Source: G963422745 sp963422745
GTDB lineage: Bacteria; Actinomycetota; Acidimicrobiia; Acidimicrobiales; Aldehydirespiratoraceae
Assembly: GCA_963422745.1 (NCBI GenBank)
Contig: OY730477.1
Location: 2,108,001 to 2,172,000 of the forward strand
Length of the DNA stretch: 64,000 nt
Direction: 5' to 3'
Both the position numbers and the translations under genes were made by a program. Shown piece by piece: positions 45,501-55,178 of this stretch. Positions within the stretch are counted from its first letter, which is position 1. The number at the start of each line of letters is the position of its first letter. Under the pieces are notes generated by a model, which saw nothing but the letters and a program-made list of their open reading frames with translations, did no database searches and was not told where the DNA came from.

Positions 45501-45812
45501 ATGACAAGAAGTCTGCTTCATCGTGGAATTGAGTTCGGCTGCAAGGGCGATACGAGCATCCTCGGATGCATGTTGGAATACCGATTGCCGAGCGAGTGGC
45601 GGGCCGGGAAGCCTAAGAGTCGAATCGAGCGCGAAACCTGGAACGACGGCCGGTCTCACGGCCGCCACTTCGACCGGTTCATCTTTGAGAACCTCGGCTT
45701 TCGGAGAGTGAAAAAGTCGAAGTTGTCCGACCGTGTCGTGGAACTCGAAACTCAGATCCGATCACTTGGCGCGGTGCCCCGCGGGGCGGTGGAGCACTCC
45801 TGGGAACGCTAG
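45501..45812 (+). CDS. Possible small hypothetical protein
   Basis: A 103-residue frame with no recognised family. The second half (SKLSDRVVELETQIRSLGAVP) has a heptad-like coiled-coil look and the composition is protein-like, with many charged residues. There is no convincing ribosome-binding site. It converges on the enoyl-CoA hydratase gene 18 bp away. It could equally be a fragment of a longer lost gene. Confidence 0.35.
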   Translation: MTRSLLHRGIEFGCKGDTSILGCMLEYRLPSEWRAGKPKSRIERETWNDGRSHGRHFDRFIFENLGFRRVKKSKLSDRVVELETQIRSLGAVPRGAVEHSWER

Positions 45813-45829
45813 CCCAGAGGAGTTGGATA

Positions 45830-46633
45830 TCAGGAGTCGGGAACGAAAGCTGCGAAGGACCCGGCGCGGCCCTCGCCTCCGGCAAAGCGGGAAGCACCAG
45901 TGCGGGTCTCGCCGCTACGGATCGTGCCCATCGCGTGGTCGAGCTCATTGGCTAGCGCTGGCCCGAGGTTGAGTCCCCATTGTTCAATCGCGGAGAGCCG
46001 ATCAGATCGCAGACAACGCTGCGGAAACGACGCCAAACCCTTGCCCAGCTCAACAGCGGTGGCCAACGCTATTCCAGGCTCACAAAGCCTGTTGACCAAA
46101 CCCATGCGAAGAGCCTCGTCACCACAAACAGGCCTGCCCGTGAGGATCAGATCCATAGCGTGGCTATGCCCGATCAGTCTGGGGAGTCGGACGGTGCCGC
46201 CGTCAAGCAACGGGACCCCCCAGCGTCTGCAGTAGACCCCGAATATCGCGTCTGTGGCGGCGATCCGCAGATCGCACCAAAGCGCCAGCTCAAGACCACC
46301 GGCTACAGCGTGGCCCTCAACCGCAGCCAGCACCGGCTTGGAGAGAACCCGTCGTGTCGGGCCCATCGGTCCCAGCGAGTCGACAATCTCGACTGCACCA
46401 AGCTCGTGTACCGGGTTGCCTCGATCCTCCGAGATCGCTTTCAGATCCGCCCCTGCACAAAATGTTCCGGCCGAGCCAGTCAAGACCACAACCGCGGTCT
46501 CTTCGGCGGCGTCGGCCTCGTCGAACGCAGAGAGCAGCGCATACGCCGTCGCAGCATCAACCGCGTTGCGGACCTCGGGTCGATCAATGGTGATCACGGT
46601 CACTGGTCCGTCACTGTGCGATGTTACGGTCAT
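45830..46633 (-). CDS. Enoyl-CoA hydratase/isomerase (crotonase) family
   Basis: About 267 residues from ATG 46633 (MTVTSHSDGPVTVITIDRPE); an upstream in-frame start at 46672 is less like the family. TFCAGADLKAI and GHAVAGGLELALWCDLRIA form the oxyanion hole and the first catalytic region. WGVPLLDGGTVRLPRLIG corresponds to the segment with the second acidic residue. It hydrates trans-2-enoyl-CoA or acts as an isomerase in fatty-acid breakdown. It stands alone, with no other beta-oxidation gene adjacent. Unlike the hydratase at 16617 it has no repeat insertion. Confidence 0.93.
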   Translation of the reverse strand: MTVTSHSDGPVTVITIDRPEVRNAVDAATAYALLSAFDEADAAEETAVVVLTGSAGTFCAGADLKAISEDRGNPVHELGAVEIVDSLGPMGPTRRVLSKPVLAAVEGHAVAGGLELALWCDLRIAATDAIFGVYCRRWGVPLLDGGTVRLPRLIGHSHAMDLILTGRPVCGDEALRMGLVNRLCEPGIALATAVELGKGLASFPQRCLRSDRLSAIEQWGLNLGPALANELDHAMGTIRSGETRTGASRFAGGEGRAGSFAAFVPDS

Positions 46634-46771
46634 CGCCGAACCGTAGGCGACCTCAGCGACCGCTACAGACAAGCAACAATCAAGATGCCTGAACGAACGC
46701 GAGATATCACTACATGAACGATAGGTGTCATTGCGTGGGTAACGGATGCTAGCAGGGGTGAAAGGGTCGTC

Positions 46772-48013
46772 TCACTCCTCGATGAGAAGCGATCTGATTT
46801 CATCGAGATTGTCCGACACGAACACACCCACATGGTCGTTGAATATCTCGGTGGCCACTGCCTCCTGGTCGTACATTCCACAGTCCCAGGAGTCGACAGC
46901 TACAGAAATCTCATACTCTTGAAGTTCGGTCATTTGATCGTCATTGGGCTGTGCAGCGTCTAGCAAAGCAGATATTTCCTCCGGTTCGAGCTCCTCGATC
47001 TCGCTTTCGCTAAGTCCTTCGAAAGGATCCGGAATAGATGCCATCAGATCCTGTTGTCGCAACATTACGTCGTCGAATAACTCATTGATCTCTGCATAGC
47101 TATGTCCCTTGTCAGCCATACAGTCCGACCAATCAGTCATCAGATCCAAATAACGTTGATCGGCTACAATGTCCTGATTGACTTGATTCAGTTCAGCAAC
47201 GAAAACCTCAAATACTCGATCGAAGTTCGGAAACTGAACGGTACTAGAGTAAGATTCTGCAGTAACGTATGCTTTCTCTCTGCAGCCCGGGACTTCTTCG
47301 GACGGTATCGAGGATGGATCTTCCTCGTCATCAATCATAGAGTCTTCTTCTTCATCAATCATAGAATCCGAATTGGCTATTATGCCATTCAGTGCATCTT
47401 CATATGCTAGCTGTTCGGTGTCAGACAATGATTCGAAATATTCCTGATTGGGATCATTGATCGCAACTTCACGCCCACCGGCGGTGAGACTGATAAGGTC
47501 AGTTGTGGTGATCCCGAGTCCATATTCTTCTGCGTACTCTCGCGAATCCAACTCGAATTCGAACATGGCGTCTAAGGTATCTTCGAGACCCTTCTGAGGT
47601 GTGTATTCGAAACCCTCTTCTTTCATACACTCAGAGATTGCTAGCTCTGTCTGGTGTTCCATCTCCTCAAAGTGCTCTTGGATGCCGGATTTCGTTCCGT
47701 CGGGTGATCCGAACAACAGCAGAATGATTTCCTCGGGCGATGCCGCTGACCAGTCGGTGCCATTCAGCTCGGTACCGACTTGTTCGGTGTCACCGTCTGG
47801 CGGTTCTGGACCAGGATCTGGGGTTTGCGTGATGTCGTCGTCATCCTCAGATTCGCCCTCAGTTGTCGGTGGGTTACTACCACCTATCCCCGATTCACCG
47901 TCGGTAGTGCCGGTTGGATCTTCAGTTGTTGGGGGGTTGTCGGTGTCGTCACCGCAACCCGTGGCCACCATCAGGACCGCCAACACCAGTGCAACACGTC
48001 TGATCCACATCAT
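46772..48013 (-). CDS. Acidic lipoprotein with Thr/Pro/Asp-rich linker
   Basis: Start MMWIRRVALVLAVLMVATGC at 48013 with a clear lipobox cysteine. It continues with about 60 residues of Thr/Pro/Gly/Glu-rich linker (NPPTTE twice) and a helical acidic domain. Two segments share a pattern: ISECMKEEGFEYTP and WSDCMADKGHSYAE, each Cys-Met followed by Gly-aromatic, seen in many actinobacterial lipoproteins of unknown function. A third Cys pair (EVPGCRE and WDCGMYD) could form disulphides. DEEEDSMID and DDEED show a short internal duplication. No function can be given; it is likely anchored outside the cell membrane. Confidence 0.85.
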   Translation of the reverse strand: MMWIRRVALVLAVLMVATGCGDDTDNPPTTEDPTGTTDGESGIGGSNPPTTEGESEDDDDITQTPDPGPEPPDGDTEQVGTELNGTDWSAASPEEIILLLFGSPDGTKSGIQEHFEEMEHQTELAISECMKEEGFEYTPQKGLEDTLDAMFEFELDSREYAEEYGLGITTTDLISLTAGGREVAINDPNQEYFESLSDTEQLAYEDALNGIIANSDSMIDEEEDSMIDDEEDPSSIPSEEVPGCREKAYVTAESYSSTVQFPNFDRVFEVFVAELNQVNQDIVADQRYLDLMTDWSDCMADKGHSYAEINELFDDVMLRQQDLMASIPDPFEGLSESEIEELEPEEISALLDAAQPNDDQMTELQEYEISVAVDSWDCGMYDQEAVATEIFNDHVGVFVSDNLDEIRSLLIEE

Positions 48014-48103
48014 GGCTACAACCTCCAGACTCAACACCGACAAGGGTACACGATGAGAATTCAGCCAGGGAGAACAATACAGGCTACGTCAGCACCGCGT
48101 GTG

Positions 48104-51100
48104 CTAGTCGAATTCCTGGAACTTGACATCCAAGCCCTCCGCGTTCTCTGAAACGACGCGCCTTGTGGTTTCGTCAAAGCCGTCTTCGCTGCAGGCCTCT
48201 ACCTCAAGCGACAACTTCACATCGTCACCTAGATGGTTGAGCACGTGTGTCATCACCTCGGATAGTCCGTTGATCCCACGAAGCGGATCAAGATCGAATT
48301 GAGCCCTGTAATGGGTCTTTCGGGGTGAGGCTGGTCGGTCGTTACCCGCGTTGTCGTCCTGGCGAATGTGATTGGGCGAGATGGGTTTGACGTTGGGATC
48401 CGACGGATCGATGGTCCGAAGTGTCTCTGGGACCACAAGATGGTCCGGGTGAAGCAACAACCCACCCACAGACGCTCTTACATGCTCGGCGGTCTTGATG
48501 CCGACCCACTTTTTACCGTCGTGTGCCTCGCCATAGCCGAATGTCTCCTCTCGCCAGTTGATGTTGGCGGTTCCGTTGCTGACAGCGTCCTGCAGCACCT
48601 CCAACGAAGCAAGCCTCGGCATGTACGGGTAACGAGCGTAGACAGCCCACAGGTCGCCCACCGAGATGTCGTGGCGATCGGACCAAAGATTGCGTGTGTC
48701 GAGATCCATCCGCACACGTACCCCGCCGTAGGCATCGATGAGTTTCTCCTCGGATCTGAGCTTGCGGCCGACACGTTCGGCGATCTCGCCTTGAGGGGGT
48801 GCCTTAAGGGTCTGCCAGTCGATCTCTTTGGTACCCGGTTTCTGGCTGGGTGCCAAGACATGGATGAAGGTCTCACCGATAAGGCTGTCGACCTGCCGGT
48901 CCGTCTCGGTGATCTTGGTCTCAACCTGGCGCTTTTGGTGCTCGGTCAGGTCAAGCTTGAGCGCATCATCGCGAATCGAACACCAGGCCAGATACCCCCG
49001 GGTCGCGGGTCGCAGCTCACGGAGACGATTATCGGCCGCAGCGACGAACACCACCAGGTTGCGGTTGAGTCGCGGCCCTGCGTCTCGTTGGTTCAGGATC
49101 TCTTCGGCTCGCGTTATTGCGCTTGAATGCATGTCGTTGAGCGAGTGTGCGACGTCGGGCGTCAACACCACCAACCGGACGCCGTCGTCGTCGTCGGGCA
49201 CGTCGCCCGGGCCTTCAGCGAATATTTGAACCGCCGCGAAGACACCGCGACCGCCACGCCGGGTAAGGCGCCGCCTCACCTCATCGTCGGCGTCGCGAGT
49301 GGTGTAGTTGGATTCGGCACGGTCCGCTGCGACTCTGTTTACGTTGGGCTGCAACGAATACCAGTACTGCGCACCGTCCACGTAAAGGTGCGTGGCCTCG
49401 CCGGAGAGCTGGCGCAGCGCACCTGCGAATTGTCCGATCTGCTCACCGGGCTGAGCGCAGCCCAACACCACCCGCTTGAGGTCCACACCCCTTGATGCGA
49501 CTGGCTTAGCGGCAGAACCCAAAAAGACGGTGCGTGCCGCTCGACGGGTAGCTGAGATCTGAGCGAAGTATCTTTTTTCGCTGTCGATGCGAATCGGCAA
49601 GGCGTTCTCGCCGTCGACGTCGGACTTGATGACGGGATCCCAGCCGTCTTCGAGGTATCTCCTGAATTCGGCCACCAACACAGCCGAGTCCAATGGCAAG
49701 GTGCCGGGCATGATCAGCAGCGATGTGTCGCCTCGCTGCCAGAGTTGTGAGATCGCATAGGCCATCAGACGCAGCACGCCGCGGGTGCGCTGGAACCTAT
49801 CGAGTGTTGACCATTCGCCGAACAGCCGGTCGAACAGTTCGGGATGGATCGGATACGACAGCTCCATGCGTTTGCGGTAGGTGTTTTCGGACACGCCAGC
49901 GGAGAATTCGCCCTTGTTGTTTCGATACATGGCGATAAACGCATCAATGACCCCATCACGCACCCTAAAGTTGTCCGGGTGGAGCGGGTCGAACAGGCGG
50001 CGCCTCACGATCTCAAATGATTCATCGGGCGTTGCTGGCTGCCATTGAGCCGCTGTGCGCCCAACCACGTTCTTGAGCCTCGTCAGCGCGGTTCGTCCAC
50101 GGTCCCCGCCGACCTCAATGTCGGATTCGGGAAGCGAGACAAGCACCACGACATTCGGTACCGCCGCGGCGGCCTCGGTAAGCAACTGAGCGAACGTGAA
50201 TTGGGTATCGAAATCGCCGCCCGAAAAACGCTGGCCGCTGGCCCCGTCGGACAGCTGGCGTGCGTAGGCCACCCATTCGTCGATCAACACCAACGCCGGA
50301 CCGAACTGTTGAAACAGTGTCATCAGCGCATGCCCGGGGTTGGTCCCGTGCTCGTCGTCTGTGCGAACGAGTTCATAACCGGCTGCACCGCCGAGTTGAT
50401 ATGCGATTTGTCCCCACAGCGTGTTGATTGCGATGCCGTCTTCCACTTGGTGCGGTGCCTGAGGGGAGATCTTCGGACCGACGATTACCGCCCGGTTAAT
50501 GCCGTCGGGCAATGTCACATTTTCTTCGGCTAAGGCCTCGCTGACGCCTGGGAGGTCCGTGGCTGGCGCACCGGAGGCAAGGTGATACAGCGCGATCATC
50601 GAATGGGTCTTGCCGCCGCCGAAGTTGGTTTGCAACTGCAAGACGGGATCACCGTCACCCCCGGACAGTCGCCGAGCGGTGCCGACCAGCAGATCACGTA
50701 GACCCTGGGTGAGATAAGTCCTGGAGAAAAAGGCCTTCGGGTTCTGATATTCGTCATCCGCGGTGCCTTGGGCAACCTGGTGCAGATCCGCAGCAAACTC
50801 AGCTTGGTTGAAACGGCCCTCGCGGACATCGGCGTGCGGTGAGATGATCTCTCTCCACGGGGTCAGCCCCGCGTGTGGCTGTCCTTCGGTCGACCTGGCC
50901 GCTCTCTTGCGCCGCTCGCCTCGGGTCTGCTCCTCAAACACTTGGCGCATCAGTTCCACGCGCAGCGTCTTGATCTCACGCTGGCGTTCACTGTCACCGA
51001 ATTCGTCGAGTAGCCGCTCCATCGAGTCCAGGGCACGCAGCACGTCGTCGCTGGTAAATGCCCCTTGATGCGCCCACTTGTTGCGAACATCGGACAACTC

Positions 51101-51352
51101 AAACACCAACGATCGAACACTCGGCCCGAAACCGTGACCGAACAACTCTGTCCATGTTGCTTTCATGGCGTTAAAGAGAAACTGAATGTCGTTCGGGTCT
51201 GGGGTGTGCGCCTGATTGCGCAGTCGGCTATTGACAAGTTGGAGCCAACCGTCGCCGTAGAAACCCTTCCAGGTTTGTTCGCATTTTAGACGCATACCGC
51301 TTCGGAGCAGGTCAAGCGCTTTGCCTACCCTTTCGGTGTTGCTCATCACCAT
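48104..51352 (-). CDS. Swt1-type HEPN + DUF499 ATPase, defence-island component
   Basis: A 1082-residue protein. Residues 1 to about 130 are a Swt1-family HEPN domain (ELSDVRNKWAHQG has the R-x4-6-H-like RNKWAH motif), a likely RNase or RNA-binding module. The rest is DUF499, a AAA+-like ATPase: Walker A NFGGGKTHSM (about 243), ALVLIDEWVAYAR as Walker B, and VVVLVSLPESDIE. DUF499 proteins occur with DUF1156 methylases and SNF2 helicases in predicted phage-defence loci, named Hma (helicase-methylase-ATPase) in one classification as I recall. Here it is the last gene of such a set. Start could be 51352 or ATG 51346. Confidence 0.9.
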   Translation of the reverse strand: MVMSNTERVGKALDLLRSGMRLKCEQTWKGFYGDGWLQLVNSRLRNQAHTPDPNDIQFLFNAMKATWTELFGHGFGPSVRSLVFELSDVRNKWAHQGAFTSDDVLRALDSMERLLDEFGDSERQREIKTLRVELMRQVFEEQTRGERRKRAARSTEGQPHAGLTPWREIISPHADVREGRFNQAEFAADLHQVAQGTADDEYQNPKAFFSRTYLTQGLRDLLVGTARRLSGGDGDPVLQLQTNFGGGKTHSMIALYHLASGAPATDLPGVSEALAEENVTLPDGINRAVIVGPKISPQAPHQVEDGIAINTLWGQIAYQLGGAAGYELVRTDDEHGTNPGHALMTLFQQFGPALVLIDEWVAYARQLSDGASGQRFSGGDFDTQFTFAQLLTEAAAAVPNVVVLVSLPESDIEVGGDRGRTALTRLKNVVGRTAAQWQPATPDESFEIVRRRLFDPLHPDNFRVRDGVIDAFIAMYRNNKGEFSAGVSENTYRKRMELSYPIHPELFDRLFGEWSTLDRFQRTRGVLRLMAYAISQLWQRGDTSLLIMPGTLPLDSAVLVAEFRRYLEDGWDPVIKSDVDGENALPIRIDSEKRYFAQISATRRAARTVFLGSAAKPVASRGVDLKRVVLGCAQPGEQIGQFAGALRQLSGEATHLYVDGAQYWYSLQPNVNRVAADRAESNYTTRDADDEVRRRLTRRGGRGVFAAVQIFAEGPGDVPDDDDGVRLVVLTPDVAHSLNDMHSSAITRAEEILNQRDAGPRLNRNLVVFVAAADNRLRELRPATRGYLAWCSIRDDALKLDLTEHQKRQVETKITETDRQVDSLIGETFIHVLAPSQKPGTKEIDWQTLKAPPQGEIAERVGRKLRSEEKLIDAYGGVRVRMDLDTRNLWSDRHDISVGDLWAVYARYPYMPRLASLEVLQDAVSNGTANINWREETFGYGEAHDGKKWVGIKTAEHVRASVGGLLLHPDHLVVPETLRTIDPSDPNVKPISPNHIRQDDNAGNDRPASPRKTHYRAQFDLDPLRGINGLSEVMTHVLNHLGDDVKLSLEVEACSEDGFDETTRRVVSENAEGLDVKFQEFD

Positions 51353-51544
51353 CGCTGCACTCCTAGGTTGTTGTCATCATTCGGGTTACGCGTCCGGGTT
51401 CGTTTGTTGGCCGCGCTACACCGTCCCGACTGCGGCGGTGTGACCGCGTGGGTTGCATCTCGGTTGGTCGGGTCGGTTTGCGTTCGGTTGGTATGTCGTT
51501 CTTGGGTGCTATTGATTTGGGCACCGCTGAGACCTGGATCTGCC

Positions 51545-51700
51545 AAAGACCGGTTTGAACTTTGCCGAGACTTGAACATTGCCCAGACATGAACGTTGCC
51601 CAGACATGAACGTTGTCGAGACTTGAACTTGCCGACCAATCAATGGCTTGAGCTTTGCCGAGACATGAACCTTGCCGACCAATCACAACAATGACCTCTG
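51545..51700. repeat. Short tandem repeats around the DUF1156 stop
   Basis: TTGCCCAGACATGAACG repeats at about 51577-51612. TTGCCGACCAATCA occurs at 51630 and 51673; the second copy contains the stop codon of the DUF1156 gene (TGATTGGTCGGCAAG on the minus strand). 51353-51544 shows no gene. Confidence 0.82.
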
Positions 51701-54548
51701 TTCACCACCACGGCTGCCCATGGCCCGCAGCGACGGCCACAACCCGATCAGCTCGTTGTATCTCACAGCTTCACCCGCCCAGCTCGGGACCCCGGATCTG
51801 TGCCCAATACTCCCTCGGTTTGTGATCGCGTTGGCGTCGGTCGTGGCTCCCGCGTTGTTGTCGGAGCCTGCGCTTTTGGCCGGGTTGTTCGCCTTCTCAG
51901 TTGTTTTGTTGTTCGCCTTTTCGGTGGTTTTCTTGAACATTACGTAAGCGAGTTGGCGTACCGGCTCACCACGTTCGCCAAGTCGTTTCAGCAGTTCGGC
52001 AGCGTCGTTTTCGGAGCGCTCCAACGCCGTCATCAGATACTGCATCGCTTGCCACACGGTCACACCGGCATCGGGTGTCGGATGCTCATCAAGTTCGTTG
52101 CGGTGCAACAGACGGAATCCGCCTTCACGAGCCTCGCCAATCCCAGCAGCCGTGATACCGGTGAGCGAAGTGTCCTTGGCTCGTGCCAAAGCATCGGCAT
52201 CACCGGATGAGGCTGCGTTATACCCGTGTTGGCTGTACCAGGTCACCGCGAAGCGGGTCTCGGGATCCAAATCGGCTTCGGAGCCGTCAAGGATCTCGCC
52301 GAGTATCTCGTTGATGATTGCCAAAGCGTCTGTTACCGGCATGGTTGAGCCGTCGGCCTCGAAGATCTTGGAGTACCGCGAGTAGATCTGCATGCCGGGT
52401 CCGATGGTGGCTTGCGCAAGATCAACCGGGGCGATGTTGGTGGTCTGCAGTTTTTGGAGTGCTGCCGGTAGCTCGTTGCGTAGCGCCATGAGCAATTCCC
52501 CACGGGTCGCCGGAGTCGCTTTCGCTGTGCGCGGCCGACATACCAACACCATTGATGACGCCAATGCGTTAGTTCCAATAGCAATTGGCCGGTTCGCAAG
52601 CTCGGTGCGCAGCGGCCAGGTGGCGGTGACCTGTAGACCGCCGTCAATGACCGCCTGCAAGAACGTTGCCCAACCCGTGGAGCGGGTCTCGCCGTTGGTA
52701 GCCTCGGTTGCCTTGTAGGCATAAAAGATGCTGGCGGGCACATTGGGAGCCTGGGTCTTCGCCAACGCTTCCATGAACTCCGCCATGCCTGACTCGAAGT
52801 GTTCTTTGGCGGCCTCGGGGGAACCGGCACGGAAACGGTTGGCGATCAACTCGTCGGCCTTGGGCACCAACAAGGTGGCGCATTCTGTGGGCCAAATCTC
52901 TTCGAGATTGTGACGCAGCCACACATAGAAGAAATCCGACACATCCGCGTAACCGATGTTGTCGTAGTACGGCGGATCGGTGGAGATCATCACCGGCCCT
53001 GTACGGTCGTCCAACCCTTTACGAGCATCAGCTTGGATCACTTGCGCCACCCCGGCCGCAGGCAGATGCAGTAGGGCCTTGCGCACCAAACCCAACTGTA
53101 AGTCCCAGCTACCCGTAGATCCCGAAAACGGGTTGGTCTCTGCGAAGTCCCAGGTCATCCCGATCCGATGACTGGGAAAAGTGTTACGGACTTTCTCGAT
53201 GGTATCCCAGGTGCAGATGGTTGAACAGCGGTCGGCGCACCTGTCCACGACGAAGGCGAGATAGGTCACTACCGCATCCGCATACGCCGCTGCGCCCGAC
53301 CCCCCCCCCCCGCAACCGCACACCATCGGCTGTGAACCCGGCCCGCAACGCATCGGTACGGGCTTGCTCCCACACCTCACTCAACAGATCCGAAAAACAG
53401 GTCAACGCCACAAGCTGGCGAGACGTGAACAGCATCCACCACTCCTGCATGCCGTACAACGGCGGTCCGAAAGCCTGACTGTTGTCCGGTAGCCGACTCT
53501 CCGGGCGCCACCCTGAATGATCCACCTCCGCGGCACTCACCTGCTCCGGTGACGCCGCTACGAACACCTTCCCTCGCGGCTCCCCCAACGCCACCACTGC
53601 TAGGAGCTGTGCTTTCAATCGGCAAGCGCGGCCCTCAGACCTGACGTACTCCACAGGGATTGCCGCGCCCGTGCCCAGACATCTCCCCTGTCCTCGAACC
53701 ACCGTCGGTGCGGGCGGTTTGCCGTCAGTGCGGATTGCGTAGTCGATGCGGCGAGCCTCGTGATCAATGCGCGGCTCAACCCAGGTCGGCGGTTGTTTTG
53801 GTTTGCGCGACAACACCCACGACTTGATCAAAGGAACATGTTCGCCCCAGGACGGATCCGGCGAGCGAACCGTTCGCGCCCAGATCCACGCCACCGGCGT
53901 CAACTTTTTGCCTGTTGGCCCATCCACGTCGGGGTAGAGGTGCCCGATTCGGCGTTGCGCCTGCTCATGCATCCACTGCCCGTAGGCCTCCACATCGGTT
54001 GCGAGCCCCTGGGCCCGCTCATACACCTTTAGCTCCGAATTGGGGTGTGGATGCACAGGTGCCCTGCCCGCGAAACGCGGCGGGATCTCCAGCATCGCCT
54101 TTTGGATCAGCACCGCCACTGGGTTCAGGTCCCCTGATAGCGCCTCCAAGCCGAGACGCTGCGCCTCCAAAGGAATCGACCCACCACCAGCGAACGGGTC
54201 AAGCACCGATGGCGCACCCTCGGGAAAGCAACGTTCGATCTCGGCGCGGGCTTCGGCCAATACGTCAGGATTGTTGGAGTTCTCCCACAAGACAAGGCGC
54301 TCCAAGATCGCGAACAAGCGCTGGCGTTCACGGTCTTGCTCGGCTTCGCTCAGCGAAGGATCACACGACGGGTCGTCCACCAGCGAAGCCCACAGCACCG
54401 CCCGAGCAGCAGCCAACGGCCGACGCGCCCACCACAGATGCAGCGTTGAGGGATGCCCGTGACGAAGCGACTTTTCTCGCGAAGCCGCCGCATTGATCGC
54501 ATCCAGCGGAAGCGCTACCTCAATCAGCTTGCGCCGATAACCGCTCAC
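51683..54548 (-). pseudogene. DUF1156 DNA methylase, frame broken at a 12-G coding tract
   Basis: Frame 54548-53184 begins SGYRRKLIEVALPLDAIN with HPSTLHLWWARRPLAA (DUF1156 signature) and has SAM motif I in VLDPFAGGGSIPLEA. Frame 53380-51683 continues with YADAVVTYLAFVVDRCADRC and the catalytic motif STDPPYYDNIGYAD. The two overlap at a run of 12 G (coding strand). With 11 or 14 G they would join as one protein of about 955 residues with SAM-binding and catalytic motifs together. So the gene is OFF as assembled: either phase-variable or a homopolymer error. It lies between the helicase and DUF499 genes of the Hma-like island and should methylate an adenine or cytosine amino group. Confidence 0.88.
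53300..53311 (+). repeat. 12-C homopolymer breaking the DUF1156 methylase frame
   Basis: Twelve C on + (G on the coding strand) exactly where the two methylase frames must join. Eleven would restore the frame. Confidence 0.92.
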
Positions 54549-54658
54549 GGCTACCTCGAACCTTCGACCATGCCCGGCTCAGCCGTCACCGCTGTTGCCC
54601 GCAACAAGCTGAGCGCCGCCGACTTCACCCACACGAACCAGCAATCACACGCACCCCT
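54549..54658. other. Leader of the DUF1156 gene
   Basis: About 110 bp between the methylase start and the CRISPR-like array; a degenerate AGCAATCACACGCACCCC near 54640 may be a worn repeat. Confidence 0.4.
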
Positions 54659-55023
54659 GGCAGCAGCACACTCATTATGGCACCCACAGCACCCGTTGTT
54701 GTGTGTGGTTGTTGTGGTGGTGGTGGCAGCAGCACACTCATTATGGCACCCACAGCACCCCGAGGGCGAGTCGCTTGGCTTGCAATTTCAGGCAGCAGCA
54801 CACTCATAATGGCACCCACAGCACCCGTAGTAGTGGTTGTGGTTGAAATGGTTTCAGGCAGCAGCGAACTCACTATGGCACCCACAGCACCGCCATTGAG
54901 GGTGAGCAATCCATTGAGCGGGGCAGCAGCAGACTCATTATGGCACCCACAGCACCCGGCTTCCAGCTAGGTCAAGTTCAAGGCTGCGGCAGCAGCAGAC
55001 TCACTATGGCACCCACAGCACCC
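54659..55023. repeat. CRISPR-like array: six 36-bp repeats with 29-30-bp unique spacers
   Basis: Repeats GGCAGCAGC...TATGGCACCCACAGCACCC lie at 54659-54694, 54725-54760, 54791-54826, 54857-54892, 54922-54957 and 54988-55023. The five spacers are unrelated to each other and are 30, 30, 30, 29 and 30 bp; a further 30 bp separate the last repeat from a degenerate GGCAGCAGC at 55054. Repeats vary at four to five positions (ACACTCATT, GAACTCACT, AGACTCATT). No cas gene is in the window, the repeat has no good dyad, and other 66-bp-period arrays nearby behave as minisatellites. I therefore class it as a repeat, not as a confirmed CRISPR. Confidence 0.85.
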
Positions 55024-55082
55024 CAGCCCAAATTGAAGGCTCCACCACTTATGGGCAGCAGCGGTCTCCTCGCGGTTGTGAC

Positions 55083-55178
55083 ACTCCATACAAACCTGAT
55101 CCGCTCAGCATCCGTCTCGGGCGCAACCCCAACCGCTTTGTGTTACGGCACCCATACAAACCAGATCCGCTCAGCATG
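55083..55178. repeat. 66-bp-spaced echo of the helicase gene tail
   Basis: CCATACAAACC(T/A)GATCCGC followed by TCAGCAT occurs at 55086 and 55152. The second copy includes the helicase stop codon. Confidence 0.9.

Noticed and set aside
54659..55023. Calling the array a genuine CRISPR
   Set aside because: No cas genes in the window, repeats drift, no leader or dyad is clear, and other loci with the same 66-bp period are coding or gene-tail repeats. Kept as CRISPR-like repeat and as a finding.
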